Below are positions 1 to 7,910 of a stretch of DNA of 64,000 nt, piece after piece. The DNA lies in contig NZ_JAGPYK010000001.1 of assembly GCF_018070045.1 (NCBI RefSeq), positions 124,001 to 188,000 on the forward strand, read 5' to 3'. Numbering within the stretch: position 1 is the first letter of the stretch; each line of letters begins with the position of its first letter. This DNA is from Micromonospora sp. U21 (GTDB lineage: Bacteria > Actinomycetota > Actinomycetes > Mycobacteriales > Micromonosporaceae). Both the position numbers and the translations under genes were made by a program. The notes beneath the pieces were generated by a model. It had not been told where the DNA came from, did not search any database, and saw only the letters and a program-made list of their open reading frames with translations.

Positions 1-216
1 GTTCTTCGTGCCGTCGCCCGGGCTCAGCGTGAACGCGGGCACGCTCGGCGCGGCCGACGTCGTCGGCTCCGCCGTGCCAGGCTCGGCACTCGCGCTCGGC
101 CCGGTCCCGCCGACGAATTCCGGCTTCTTCTGCTCGTCGCCGCATGCGGTCAGTGCCAGCGACGCCACCAGGGTCAGAGCGCCCACCACCGCCCCGGCTC
201 GCGTGAACCGTGCCAT
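1..216 (-). CDS. Lipoprotein, partial (C-terminus outside window)
   Basis: The reverse strand is open from the ATG at 216 to the window edge (72 codons). The product begins MARFTRAGAVVGALTL and has a hydrophobic signal segment ending in the lipobox LTAC (about residues 23-26), followed by a Ser/Thr/Pro/Gly-rich tether. An AGAGGTGGGG ribosome site directly precedes the ATG. The last visible residues, TLSPGDGTKN, resemble the start of the Ig-like domain that precedes the catalytic domain of actinobacterial L,D-transpeptidase lipoproteins. That identity is an inference from about ten residues; only the lipoprotein call is firm. The gene points away from the tRNA gene. Confidence 0.7.
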   Translation of the reverse strand, partial: MARFTRAGAVVGALTLVASLALTACGDEQKKPEFVGGTGPSASAEPGTAEPTTSAAPSVPAFTLSPGDGTKN

Positions 217-403
217 CCCCACCTCTGTTCTCGCGTACCTGGCGGACATCGTGCCGTATCACCACGTCGACGCACGCCCCCGTCGCGGACGGGGTGGCCG
301 ATTTGAACCCTTCTGCCCGGTAAGCTCGACCGAAGGGGGGACCCGGGTAACCGGATTGGAGCCCGGCTCGGCGGGGTGCTAATGTTCTCTCCGTTGCCGA
401 CGA

Positions 404-479
404 GCGCCGCTAGCTCAACTGGCAGAGCAGCGGACTCTTAATCCGCGGGTTCGGGGTTCGAGTCCCTGGCGGCGCACCA
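404..479 (+). tRNA. tRNA-Lys (anticodon CTT), CCA encoded
   Basis: A full cloverleaf can be drawn. Acceptor strand 404-410 (GCGCCGC) pairs with 469-475. The D arm begins GCTC. The anticodon stem GCGGA/TCCGC encloses the loop CTCTTAA, giving anticodon CTT. A five-pair T stem encloses TTCGAGT. The discriminator A at 476 is followed by an encoded CCA. It decodes AAG. The genes downstream look like mobile-element relics, and 3' ends of tRNA genes are common integration sites, but no second copy of the tRNA 3' end was found in the window. Confidence 0.97.
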
Positions 480-485
480 ACGATC

Positions 486-527
486 AAGGTCCTGACCTGG
501 TGGTTCACACTGGGGCAGGGCCTTTTT
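486..527 (+). terminator. Intrinsic terminator after tRNA-Lys
   Basis: Arm 486-497 pairs with 513-524 (11 of 12 positions including one G-U, one mismatch) across a 15-nt loop, and the 3' arm runs into five T residues (523-527). This is the only classical hairpin-plus-T-tract terminator noticed in the window. Confidence 0.8.
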
Positions 528-907
528 CGTGTCTGCTGGCGGGCGGCGGTGGCTCGGTGGGTGCTCGGGAGCCGATGGACCGGGGCGGCGTCGGTGGGAC
601 GCGGCGGGGTGCTCCGGGACGCCGGTTGGTGGCTGCCGGCGGGGGATGGTCGGGCGGCCTGGGGTTGCGGCTGTCGGTGGTTCCGGATCGGTTCGGTGGG
701 CGGTTCTCGCATGGGCTCGGAGCCGAGGCCCGGTTATCTTGGCGGAACGCGGTATGCCGGTTCTGTGGCTTCCGTCGTCAACTTTTCGGCTGATTCAGTG
801 AACAGTGATCATGGAAAACGTCTCACAAACCCCGTTTTGAGGGTGCGGGAGTTCCCTCGGGGGTCACCGCGGCACCCGGATCGCCGGGATGGTGCGGCGT
901 CGACGGG
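528..907. other. Intergenic stretch with no supportable gene
   Basis: About 380 bp between the tRNA terminator and the first replication-relaxation relic. Open frames exist on both strands but none has convincing codon bias, ribosome site or recognisable product. Around 780-840 the DNA is clearly less GC-rich than its surroundings, which fits imported or junction DNA. No att repeat or integrase remnant could be identified. Confidence 0.5.
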
Positions 908-1758
908 GTGGGGGATCATCGATGGGTGGCCGGAGGTCGTGAGCTAACCCCGCGCCGGTGGCGGATCCTGTCGTTCCTGGCATTGCACGGCTGGGCCACC
1001 ACGAGCGACATCGCGGTGGCGGCGGGGGTGCCGCGGTTGACCGCGCACCGGGACCTCACCTGGTTGCACACCGTGGGCCTGGTGGGCCGGGAGCGGTCGG
1101 CGGAGGACCGGGCGCACGCCTGGTGGTACAGGATCACCGGGGAGGGGACCGAACTGCTGGATCGTGAACTCGTCTTGTCGGGGCGGCCGGTGCCGTTACG
1201 TCTGGGCCAGCGGGACTGGGGTGCGGCGCACTACCTGCTGTTCCTGCCGCTGCTCGCGGTGTCACGCCAGGATCCCGCCCGGTGTGGGCTGTTCCAGTGG
1301 TTGACGACGTTGGACACGTCGGTGTGGCTGCGGGAGCGGGGCCTGGCACATCTGCGTGCTGACGGGTACGGCGTGTGGCTGCAGGACGGCCGTTGTCTGC
1401 GATTCCTGGTGCACGTCGATCCCGGCCCGATTGGTGAGGTGATCGCCGAACGAGAGCGGTCAACTGTCGGGCTCGGTGCTGTTCTGGCTGGCTATCGGCG
1501 CACCGACCCGGTCTTGCCGGTCGGCGTAGTGCTGGTCATCGCTCGGACGCGGCCCGGGAGGCCAACCTGGTCGCTGATCTGGTGAGCCGGCCGTTGCGGG
1601 CGCCGATCGCGAGCGCCACCGTCGACCTACTGCACTACCATGGGCCGCACGAGCAGGTGTGGAGGATCCCGGCGGCGGGCACCGCACGCCATCGACTGAT
1701 CGACTTCCCTCCTTCAGCCGGAGCGATCCCCGATGATTCGAAGGTAGCCGGGCCGTAG
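908..1758 (+). pseudogene. Replication-relaxation family protein, frameshifted
   Basis: The frame from GTG 908 (GTG 926 is another possible start) encodes a winged-helix N-terminus (LTPRRWRILSFLALHGWATT, then a recognition helix) typical of the replication-relaxation family found on actinobacterial integrative elements. The frame stops at 1585, but from about 1546 a second frame continues with DAAREANLVADLVSRP, then TVDLLHYHGPHEQVW, ending at TAG 1756-1758, which is the usual C-terminus of the family. One indel near 1541-1546 therefore splits an otherwise complete gene of about 280 codons. Either it is a pseudogene or the assembly has a one-base error there; the other broken genes nearby favour real decay. 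Confidence 0.75.
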
Positions 1759-1931
1759 TAAGCGAATGCGTGGGAGCCGCCATGGGTCGGGCATCCTGAG
1801 GAGCAAGCAACGGCCGTACGGAGTATCGCCTCTGGCGATGAGAGTTCAGCCTTCTCATACCGGATAATGGGCTCGTTGCTAGCGGTAATTCGGTGGATCC
1901 GCACAGACATGGACTTCCCTAAGGTGCGCCT

Positions 1932-2255
1932 ATGGCTCGCGACTACACGTCCGACGGCACCTACTGGACCGTCCGCAAGGTCGGCAAGGTCTACTGGGTC
2001 GTCCGCATCGACAACAACAACAGCGACTACCGCTGGGCCGAGATCTGGGGCGGCTACTACCGCGCCGGTGCAGCTGGCGGCGCTGCAGCCGAACTTGCCT
2101 ACAACCAGGGCAAGCGGGATGTGGCGCAGCAGCTGAGGGAAAGCCTGCACGGGGCGCTCGACTCGGTCGGCCTGGGAGCGCCGAAACCGGCACCGGTACA
2201 GCCGGATGCAGCGAAGATTGTGGCCGGTGACGATGAGGACCCGGACGAAGAGTAG
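1932..2255 (+). CDS. Hypothetical protein, 107 aa
   Basis: ATG 1932 is preceded by AAGGTG about six bases upstream. The N-terminal half is rich in Trp, Tyr and Asn (YWTVRKVGKVYWVVRIDNNN, then YRWAEIWGGYY) and looks like a small beta-sheet fold. A short Gly/Ala segment follows, then a helical stretch and a very acidic tail ending GDDEDPDEE. No family was recognised and no signal peptide is visible. It lies about 250 bp upstream of another unknown gene on the same strand, inside the tRNA-Lys island. Codon use is somewhat less GC-biased than in the chromosomal core. Confidence 0.7.
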   Translation: MARDYTSDGTYWTVRKVGKVYWVVRIDNNNSDYRWAEIWGGYYRAGAAGGAAAELAYNQGKRDVAQQLRESLHGALDSVGLGAPKPAPVQPDAAKIVAGDDEDPDEE

Positions 2256-2508
2256 GCAGCTCCGCCTGGTTCCAAGCTGTGGGTGCAAAACCGTGAGGTA
2301 ACGACCCATCCTGCGTGTCGTTGTCTTGATGGTCGATGCCGTGGCGCTATGGTCTGTGCGCCCGAATGGTGTCGCGTGCCGCCCCAATCCAGCCCGCAAG
2401 TCCGACGGCGGAAGGCTGCTGACCTGCGGAACTTCATTCGGGCGATGTTGTAAGTGGCCCCTGATGCTGGATAGCGGCAGGGCATCCGGAACAGCAGGGG
2501 GTAGCCCG

Positions 2509-3384
2509 GTGACGGAGGAAGCTGTGGACGTGCTCGCGCTCGCGTACGCCCAACGGCAGCTGATCGTCGTGCAGCGTGACGAGGAGATCCTGGCTCACCG
2601 CCAGCGGCCTGACGCTGCCTCCGGACCGGACCAGACCGCCGTCGAGACCAGCGGCAGGAATTCAAAGACGGACTTCTTTCCTCTTCACCTCTTCCTGACC
2701 CGCCCGGCGGTAGCTCTGGCGGTCGCCGGTGCAGCGGTCGCGGTTGGTGCAGCGGTGGCGTTGAAGCAGTCGTCGTCGCCAGGTCCCCGTGCGGGGCAAG
2801 TGCTTCGGCTGCGCACAGCAGAGATCGCTGGCCTGCAACTGCCGCTCGGGCATCCGCTGTTCGACACGGTCTACGTCGGGCACCCGGCCCGGCCTGCTGC
2901 CTATTACCCGCTCGCTGATTTTCACCGGCGGGCCTTTGAACACAAGTTCAGTGAGGCTTTGCGGCTGGTGACCAGCCTTGGTGCGACCTCCATCAAAGTT
3001 TCCGCAGTGCAGGGATGGGGACGAGAGTTCTCCGCCGGCCTTCGCCTGGGTTTGCCGGCTGCGGACGGCGTCGATGCCAAGGTAGCGAACCAGGAGTCTC
3101 GCAATCGCGAGTTCCTGTACTCGGCCGAGCTCGACGGGTCCGCCGAACCAGTCATCCCGCCGGATCTGGTCTGGTTCCCGCACGAGGACGCCTGGCAGGA
3201 GATCGCCCGGCAGCGGATCAAGCACGGGCTGCGGTCGTTCGAGCTGCAGGTGACCTATAAGGACGACTTCTCGGTGACCAGCGAGCTGGCCGCTGACGTG
3301 TCGAAGGCGAACTTCAAGCTCGGCGGCGAGTTTCAGCGACAGCAGTCAACCATCTGGGCGATCAACGGGACGTTCGCGCATTGA
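2509..3384 (+). CDS. Hypothetical membrane-anchored protein, 291 aa
   Basis: The frame is open further upstream, but GTG 2509 is preferred because AGGGGG lies seven bases before it and the upstream residues lack coding character. The product has an N-terminal helical region (ALAYAQRQLIVVQRDEEIL), one hydrophobic segment near residues 66-85 (Ala/Val-rich), and a C-terminal domain of about 190 residues with motifs such as SAVQGWGREFSAGLRLGL and ANFKLGGEFQRQQSTIWAI. The strand-like C-terminus suggests a beta-rich domain outside or under the membrane. No family was recognised. An effector or sensor role is possible but is guesswork. Confidence 0.7.
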   Translation: MTEEAVDVLALAYAQRQLIVVQRDEEILAHRQRPDAASGPDQTAVETSGRNSKTDFFPLHLFLTRPAVALAVAGAAVAVGAAVALKQSSSPGPRAGQVLRLRTAEIAGLQLPLGHPLFDTVYVGHPARPAAYYPLADFHRRAFEHKFSEALRLVTSLGATSIKVSAVQGWGREFSAGLRLGLPAADGVDAKVANQESRNREFLYSAELDGSAEPVIPPDLVWFPHEDAWQEIARQRIKHGLRSFELQVTYKDDFSVTSELAADVSKANFKLGGEFQRQQSTIWAINGTFAH

Positions 3385-3437
3385 GTGGGTGTCTTAGAGG
3401 GTGTACTTCGGGCTTGTCATCGTTGCTGGCGGCGGGG

Positions 3438-4133
3438 CTAGTTCACCACGGGTGGGACGGCGCAGCATCTGATGCTGGGCGGTCGCTCTCGTTCGGGCGC
3501 GCAGGCCACCACCTCGTCTGGAGTGATTGCGAAGTCGACGCTGAAGTCATGGCCCGCGCGGGGTAGCTTCTCGTCAAGAAGCTGGGTCTGGTGGATCGTG
3601 GTGGCGATGGCGGTGTGCGTGGTGACGAGTCCAGCCTCGGCGAGGAGGGCGATCTCCAGGTCGGAGTAGCCGGCGCCCTTGCCGACTCGTACGCCGCCCC
3701 GCCGGCTGACAGCGACGCTGCCGCACACGATCAGGTCAACCGGTCGCATCTCGTCGGGGCCGACTGTCGGGGCGATCTCCAGCGCGCCGGTGCTCGTGGC
3801 GGCAGTCTCAAACGAGACCGTCAGAACCGTCGGGTCGAGCAGGTAGAAGGGTTTGGGTGTGGCGAGTCGCGGTACCGCCATGTAGAGCAGCTTGCCCTCT
3901 TGAAGGGCGCGTACCCGGACGGGCAGTTGGGCGCGGTCGGGGTTGCACTTGATGACCCGCGCCTGCTTCCAGACATCCAACTCGGCGAGTCGGGCTGCGG
4001 CATCTTCCTTGCCGGCGAAGTCGGGGATGTGGCCGTGGACGCCAGGTGGAGCGGCGCCTTCGCGTTCGAGTAGGTCCCAGACGTGTTGCCGAACGGCGTG
4101 CTTGGCCTGGCCGATGTCATCGAGTCTGGTCAC
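3438..4133 (-). CDS. 5-formyltetrahydrofolate cyclo-ligase-like protein
   Basis: The start is GTG 4133 (VTRLDDIGQAKHAVRQHVWD) with GGAG upstream; 231 aa. The fold signature is the 5-FTHF cyclo-ligase (MTHFS) family: an N-terminal helix, LLYMAVPRL, and the phosphate-binding RVGKGAGYSDLEIALL segment near the centre. True family members convert 5-formyl-THF to methenyl-THF using ATP. This subgroup is common in actinobacteria next to HTH-TPR regulators and its substrate is unproven. It lies 10 bp after the regulator gene and was probably co-transcribed with it. A one-carbon or nucleotide-related function is an inference. Confidence 0.75.
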   Translation of the reverse strand: MTRLDDIGQAKHAVRQHVWDLLEREGAAPPGVHGHIPDFAGKEDAAARLAELDVWKQARVIKCNPDRAQLPVRVRALQEGKLLYMAVPRLATPKPFYLLDPTVLTVSFETAATSTGALEIAPTVGPDEMRPVDLIVCGSVAVSRRGGVRVGKGAGYSDLEIALLAEAGLVTTHTAIATTIHQTQLLDEKLPRAGHDFSVDFAITPDEVVACAPERERPPSIRCCAVPPVVN

Positions 4134-4143
4134 GTTGGTGCTC

Positions 4144-5307
4144 CTACGGGGCCATGAGGGTGAGGAGTCGGTCGTCGACGGCCTGGACCAGGGGTTCATC
4201 GCGCCAGGGGCGCAGATGCCGGGCGGCGGCGAAGGCGAGGGTGAGACCCCCGCCAGCCCGGGTCCTCTCGATGACATCGACGGCCTGGTGCAGGTAAGAC
4301 GTGGCGGCCTCGACGTCGCGCTGGAGGATGCTTGCGAGAGCGAGGTTGCCGAGGACGACGGCGGTGGACTTGTGGCTCGTGGCGACCAGATGTCGAGCGG
4401 TCTCCAACGCGGAGATGGCCGCATCCGGCTTGCCTAGGAACAGCCAGCAGGAGCCGGCGAGCCGCGCGTGATGGCTGGGGCAGAAGAGGGCGACGGCCGG
4501 GTCGTCTGCGTCCACGCTGGCAAAGTGAGCCTCGGCCCGGCCGAGTGCGTCGGAGCAGTCGCGGGCCTGGTCGAGCATAGCGTGCGCCTCCGCGCGGTGC
4601 AGCTGGGCGAGGCCGGCGACGACATGGCTGTCCCGGTGACTGGTGGCCGCGGCGCGCGTGGTCAGGGCGAGGCCGACGGTCGGCTGCCTCGTGCCGTAGA
4701 GGGCGAGGTAGCTCTTGCGGAGCAGCGCGTTGGCCTCGGTGACGACGTCGCGTGTTTCCCGGGCGGCGCTGATCGCCTGGTCGAAGTACGTGACGCTGGT
4801 GGCATGGTCGCGGCGCTGGGAAGCGTCCCAGACGAGCTGGCCCATCAGCGTCGCGGACTCGGCGACGGCTGCCGCCAGTTCACGCCGGACCTGCCCGCTG
4901 CTGTTGCTCTCCAGGAAGGTCGCCTGACCGTGCAACTGCCCGGCCTCGGCGAGCAGGAGTGTCGAGGGTGTGCGGTCGTAGCGCTCGTCGAGGTGGCGCA
5001 CGCGTTCCCGCAGGTACGCGACGGCGACCAGGTCGACATGGCCGGGATGGCGCAGGACGTAGCCGAGTCGCTCGTCCGGCGGTGACGGCGGCTGGCCCGT
5101 GTCGGTCAGGAGGTCAGCCAGTTCCTCGATCGACAGACTGAGGGCCGCGGCGAGGTGCGGTCGGTGCCAGGGCTGCGGGTCGGTTTCTGCCCGTTCCCAC
5201 CGGACGACGGTGGAGCGGTCGACGCCGAGGGCTTCGGCGAGGCGTTCCTGGCTCAGACCGACTGCCTTGCGGCGCTGGGCCAGCCGGTGCCGGCGCTTGC
5301 CCGCCAC
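4144..5307 (-). CDS. XRE-type HTH regulator with TPR-like repeats
   Basis: The N-terminus carries a Cro/C1-type helix-turn-helix (LAQRRKAVGLSQERLAEALG, then VDRSTVVRWERAETDPQPW). The remaining 300 or so residues are paired helices with an alanine-rich TPR pattern, as in actinobacterial regulators that sense a peptide or ligand through the TPR part. GTG 5307 is chosen because GGAGGGAG precedes it; an in-frame ATG at 5358 lacks such a site. The next gene on the strand starts 10 bp after the stop. A 422-bp gap separates it from the divergent small-gene operon at 5730, which it may control. Confidence 0.85.
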   Translation of the reverse strand: MAGKRRHRLAQRRKAVGLSQERLAEALGVDRSTVVRWERAETDPQPWHRPHLAAALSLSIEELADLLTDTGQPPSPPDERLGYVLRHPGHVDLVAVAYLRERVRHLDERYDRTPSTLLLAEAGQLHGQATFLESNSSGQVRRELAAAVAESATLMGQLVWDASQRRDHATSVTYFDQAISAARETRDVVTEANALLRKSYLALYGTRQPTVGLALTTRAAATSHRDSHVVAGLAQLHRAEAHAMLDQARDCSDALGRAEAHFASVDADDPAVALFCPSHHARLAGSCWLFLGKPDAAISALETARHLVATSHKSTAVVLGNLALASILQRDVEAATSYLHQAVDVIERTRAGGGLTLAFAAARHLRPWRDEPLVQAVDDRLLTLMAP

Positions 5308-5729
5308 GTGCCCGCTCCCTCCGCCGCCGGTCATTACGGACCCATTCATCCAGCTCACGCCCGTCGGCGCAATGGGGATGCGTCAGTTCTGCGCCGTTGC
5401 CGCGCTGGGAACCGGCTGCCCCCGGCGGTTGTCTGGACGCATGCGCGGCCACTCCAGGCACGAACCAGCGAGCGGGGGTACGAGGTGAGCATCGACAAGC
5501 GCGATCGCACCGGGACATTTGCGGAGAAGGTTGGTCTGGATCATTGGTTGCTATCGCCGCACTGCACTTCCTCTCGCGTGCGGGTGACTCCCCGTTTGCG
5601 TACCGCCATGAGGGCTGCGTGGGCGGGTGACCGGCGGTCTGCTCCCGACCGCCGCCGTGTGGCGGTGGGCTCGCCTATCCCCCGGCGGGCCCACCGCTCC
5701 CTGGGACGAGTCCCGGTGGGGAAGCGGGC
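5308..5729. other. Divergent intergenic control region
   Basis: 422 bp between the HTH-TPR regulator (leftward) and the operon beginning at 5730 (rightward). It should hold the promoters of both. No strong palindrome or unambiguous -35/-10 pair was found by eye, and the open frames here have no ribosome site or recognisable product. Confidence 0.4.
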
Positions 5730-5897
5730 ATGACGGTGTACGTCTCGCGTAACGCGACGACCGGTCGGCCGTGGCATCCCGGCCCGCCGGCACCTGCGGC
5801 TTCGCAAGCGCACACGCGGGTGGCGGATCCGCCGCTGCTCACCCACGTGTGGCGTCAACTGTTCGAGCAGCGGGCCCGAGAGAGCAACCACCCATGA
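5730..5897 (+). CDS. Small basic Pro-rich protein, 55 aa
   Basis: ATG 5730 has GGGGAAG seven bases upstream and opens a 55-codon frame whose TGA overlaps the ATG of the next gene in an ATGA arrangement, so translation is probably coupled. The product starts MTVYVSRNATTGRPWHPGPP and ends with a helical RQLFEQRARESNHP. It has no cysteine and no signal peptide. It is the first gene of a coupled run leading to a radical-SAM relic, so a role as modified peptide or partner subunit can be considered, but nothing in the sequence proves it. Short length keeps confidence moderate. Confidence 0.6.
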   Translation: MTVYVSRNATTGRPWHPGPPAPAASQAHTRVADPPLLTHVWRQLFEQRARESNHP

Positions 5898-6244
5898 CCG
5901 ACGAGCAGCCGCGCCGCGTCCCGGCGCACCGCCTCACCTCCGGGCAGAGGGAGCACCTGTCGCTGCGTCCGCTGTGGCTGTGCCGCACCTGTGGGCAGCC
6001 GTGGCCCTGCGGTCGCGCCAAGCTCAATCTCCTGGCCGAGTACGACGGCAGCCCGGTCAGCCTGTTCCTCTACCTGGCCGGCTGTCTCCACGACGCCATC
6101 GACGACCTGCACAAGCTCAATCCCACCACGACGGGCACCGCCGCCGACATGTTCGACCGCTTCCTCGGCTGGCCCGCCCGCCACACCCGCTCCTACCAGA
6201 TCACCACGACCGACCTCGCGCAGACCGAGGAGACAAGACCGTGA
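5894..6244 (+). CDS. Conserved actinobacterial protein with CxxC-WPC motif, 116 aa
   Basis: ATG 5894 overlaps the preceding stop, and the TGA overlaps the GTG at 6241 of the next frame, so three frames are coupled. The sequence shows RPLWLCRTCGQPWPC, i.e. three cysteines in a CxxC-x4-C pattern that could bind a metal, then a helical domain (FLYLAGCLHDAIDDLHKL, then MFDRFLGWP). Similar small proteins are widespread in Streptomyces and Micromonospora beside HTH-TPR regulators, sometimes under unsupported names. The biochemical function is unknown to me. Confidence 0.75.
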   Translation: MTDEQPRRVPAHRLTSGQREHLSLRPLWLCRTCGQPWPCGRAKLNLLAEYDGSPVSLFLYLAGCLHDAIDDLHKLNPTTTGTAADMFDRFLGWPARHTRSYQITTTDLAQTEETRP

Positions 6245-6446
6245 GCGGCATCGGTGTCATCAGTGCCGTAGGGCGGCCGGCGACCACCGGTACGTTCCTT
6301 ACCCTCGTCCTGCAGCCCACCGCCTTCTGCAACCTGGACTGCACCTACTGCTACCTGCCCGACCGGAGGTCCCGCTCATGACAATTCCGGTCGCGGAAGC
6401 GTGCGCCGCGTCGATCGAGCAACTGAACTGCGAGCGCACCCGCTGA
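6241..6446 (+). pseudogene. Radical-SAM/SPASM-type maturase, truncated relic
   Basis: From GTG 6241 the frame reads to TLVLQPTAFCNLDCTYCYLP, the iron-sulfur CxxxCxxC signature (visible as CNLDCTYC) of radical SAM enzymes, then stops at 6381. A second frame continues with EVPLMTIPVAEACAASIEQL, the expected next segment of this family, and stops at 6446. So there is an indel near 6361-6370 plus loss of more than 80% of a gene normally about 400 codons long. Family resemblance is to enzymes that modify ribosomal peptides. The relic keeps the 4-bp overlap with its upstream neighbour. Confidence 0.8.
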
Positions 6447-6551
6447 GCGCTGGCCAGTTCGGCACGACCTCCGCGTCCTCGTGACGAGGCGAAACCGTCA
6501 AACAGCCGCGGGGTGGCGTGCCTATCCCGCGCCCACGCAGGTTGAGGACAC

Positions 6552-7214
6552 ATGCGCACCACCACGATCGGCGACGTGAAGGTTCTTCTGCCGGACCTCG
6601 AACCGGGCGACCTCGACACCACGACGGACCTGGCCGGCGGCCTCACCGAGGCCCTCGTCGAGGGCGCAGCGTGGCACGGCTCGCACCTTGAGGACGTCAG
6701 CATCCGCAGCAGCCTGATCACCGGCGTGGACCTGAGCGAGAGCACCTGGGAAGCGGGCAGCCTCTACGGCTGCGAGATCACCCGCACCGACTTCTCCGGC
6801 GCGACCCTGACCGGCATCACCATCGAACGCTGCGCCATCACCGGCTCCCGGTTCACCGGCACCAGACTCACCGACGTACGCCTCAAGGACGTCCTGTTCG
6901 ACGGCTGCCGCTTCGACTACGCCACCTTCCAACGCGTCACCGCCGCCGGCTCGGTTGCCTTCACCGACTGCACTCTCACCAACGGAGCGTGGTCCTCCTG
7001 CCGACTACCTCGCATCGCGCTGCGGTCATGTGACCTCGCCGGACTGGAATTGGGCTCCTGCCACCTCGACGGCACAGACCTGCGGGGCAACCGGCTCCAG
7101 GGCCTCAAGACGCCGCTGGACAACCTGTGCGGCGTCACCCTCGGCGAGGACCAACTTCCTGACCTCACCCAGCTGACCGTCGCCGCCCTCAAACTCACCG
7201 TGCGCAACGACTGA
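6552..7214 (+). CDS. Pentapeptide-repeat protein, 220 aa
   Basis: ATG 6552 with GAGG five bases upstream. From about residue 48 to 175 the chain follows the A(D/N)LXX-like five-residue rhythm (for example TDFSGATLTGITIERCAITG and SRFTGTRLTDVRLKDVLFDG), predicting a right-handed quadrilateral beta-helix. The N-terminus (MRTTTIGDVKVLLPDLEPGD) is a short non-repeat cap and the C-terminus is a capping helix. Some family members mimic DNA and protect gyrase; others have no known role. It starts about 100 bp after the radical-SAM relic and ends 15 bp before a kinase gene, so it may belong to a cargo operon. Confidence 0.9.
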   Translation: MRTTTIGDVKVLLPDLEPGDLDTTTDLAGGLTEALVEGAAWHGSHLEDVSIRSSLITGVDLSESTWEAGSLYGCEITRTDFSGATLTGITIERCAITGSRFTGTRLTDVRLKDVLFDGCRFDYATFQRVTAAGSVAFTDCTLTNGAWSSCRLPRIALRSCDLAGLELGSCHLDGTDLRGNRLQGLKTPLDNLCGVTLGEDQLPDLTQLTVAALKLTVRND

Positions 7215-7229
7215 AGCCGAGGAAGCGTC

Positions 7230-7859
7230 GTGCTCGCTCAACCCACTGGCAGCCCGGACACGATCCTCGTCTGCGTCCGGGGCAACTCCGGCTCCGGCAA
7301 GAGCAGCATCGCCCGGGAGCTACGACGCCGCCACGGCCGGGGCTGCGCCCTGGTCGAGCAGGACTACCTGCGCCGCATCCTGCTGCGCGAGCGGGACAAG
7401 CCCGGCGGCGCGGCACCGGCGTTGATAGGGCAGACCGTTCGGTTCACGCTTGACCACGGCTATCACGTCGTGCTGGAGGGCATCATGCACAGCAGCCGCT
7501 ACCGAAGCATGCTGACCCTTCTACGGGACGACCACCGCGGCCGGTCGCTGTTCTGCTATCTCGACGTGCCCCTGGCCGAGACCCTGCGCCGGCACCTCAC
7601 TCGCCCGCAGGCCGATGAGTTTACCGCCGAGCACATGAGCGGCTGGTACGCCGCCCATGACGTCCTGGACTGGCCCGACGAACTCGTCCTACCCGAGACC
7701 ACCGGACTGAACGAGGCCGTCAAGACCATCGCCGCTGTGGCTGGGCTACCCCAGACCGGACGCGATGCACGACTTGCCTGCGAGCGTTCCGTCCCCGTAG
7801 AGCAGCTCAGCCGGCCACCGGTGCCGTTCCGGCGCACCGTTCGCCAACATCAGCCCTGA
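7230..7859 (+). CDS. P-loop kinase-like ATPase (intact copy)
   Basis: The start is GTG 7230 with GAGGAAG upstream; 209 aa. Walker A is GNSGSGKSS at residues 18-26, followed by a family pattern ALVEQDYLRR, HGYHVVLEGIM and LFCYLDVPLAETLRRHLTRP, the last acting as a lid/arginine region. The fold matches small nucleotide/antibiotic-kinase-like or zeta-toxin-like P-loop proteins of actinobacteria annotated only as kinase or AAA ATPase; the substrate is unknown. A close paralogue with a damaged Walker A lies at 10605. It starts 15 bp after the pentapeptide-repeat gene and is probably co-transcribed with it. Confidence 0.85.
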   Translation: MLAQPTGSPDTILVCVRGNSGSGKSSIARELRRRHGRGCALVEQDYLRRILLRERDKPGGAAPALIGQTVRFTLDHGYHVVLEGIMHSSRYRSMLTLLRDDHRGRSLFCYLDVPLAETLRRHLTRPQADEFTAEHMSGWYAAHDVLDWPDELVLPETTGLNEAVKTIAAVAGLPQTGRDARLACERSVPVEQLSRPPVPFRRTVRQHQP

Positions 7860-7910
7860 GTGGCCAGACAGCCCGCCAAGTACGGCGACTGCGATGGCAT
7901 GGAGCTCGCC

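Noticed and set aside
410..712. Reverse-strand open frame ending in GTRTPNPRIKSPLLCQLS
   Set aside because: It is the antisense of the tRNA-Lys gene, a well-known false protein; no ribosome site.
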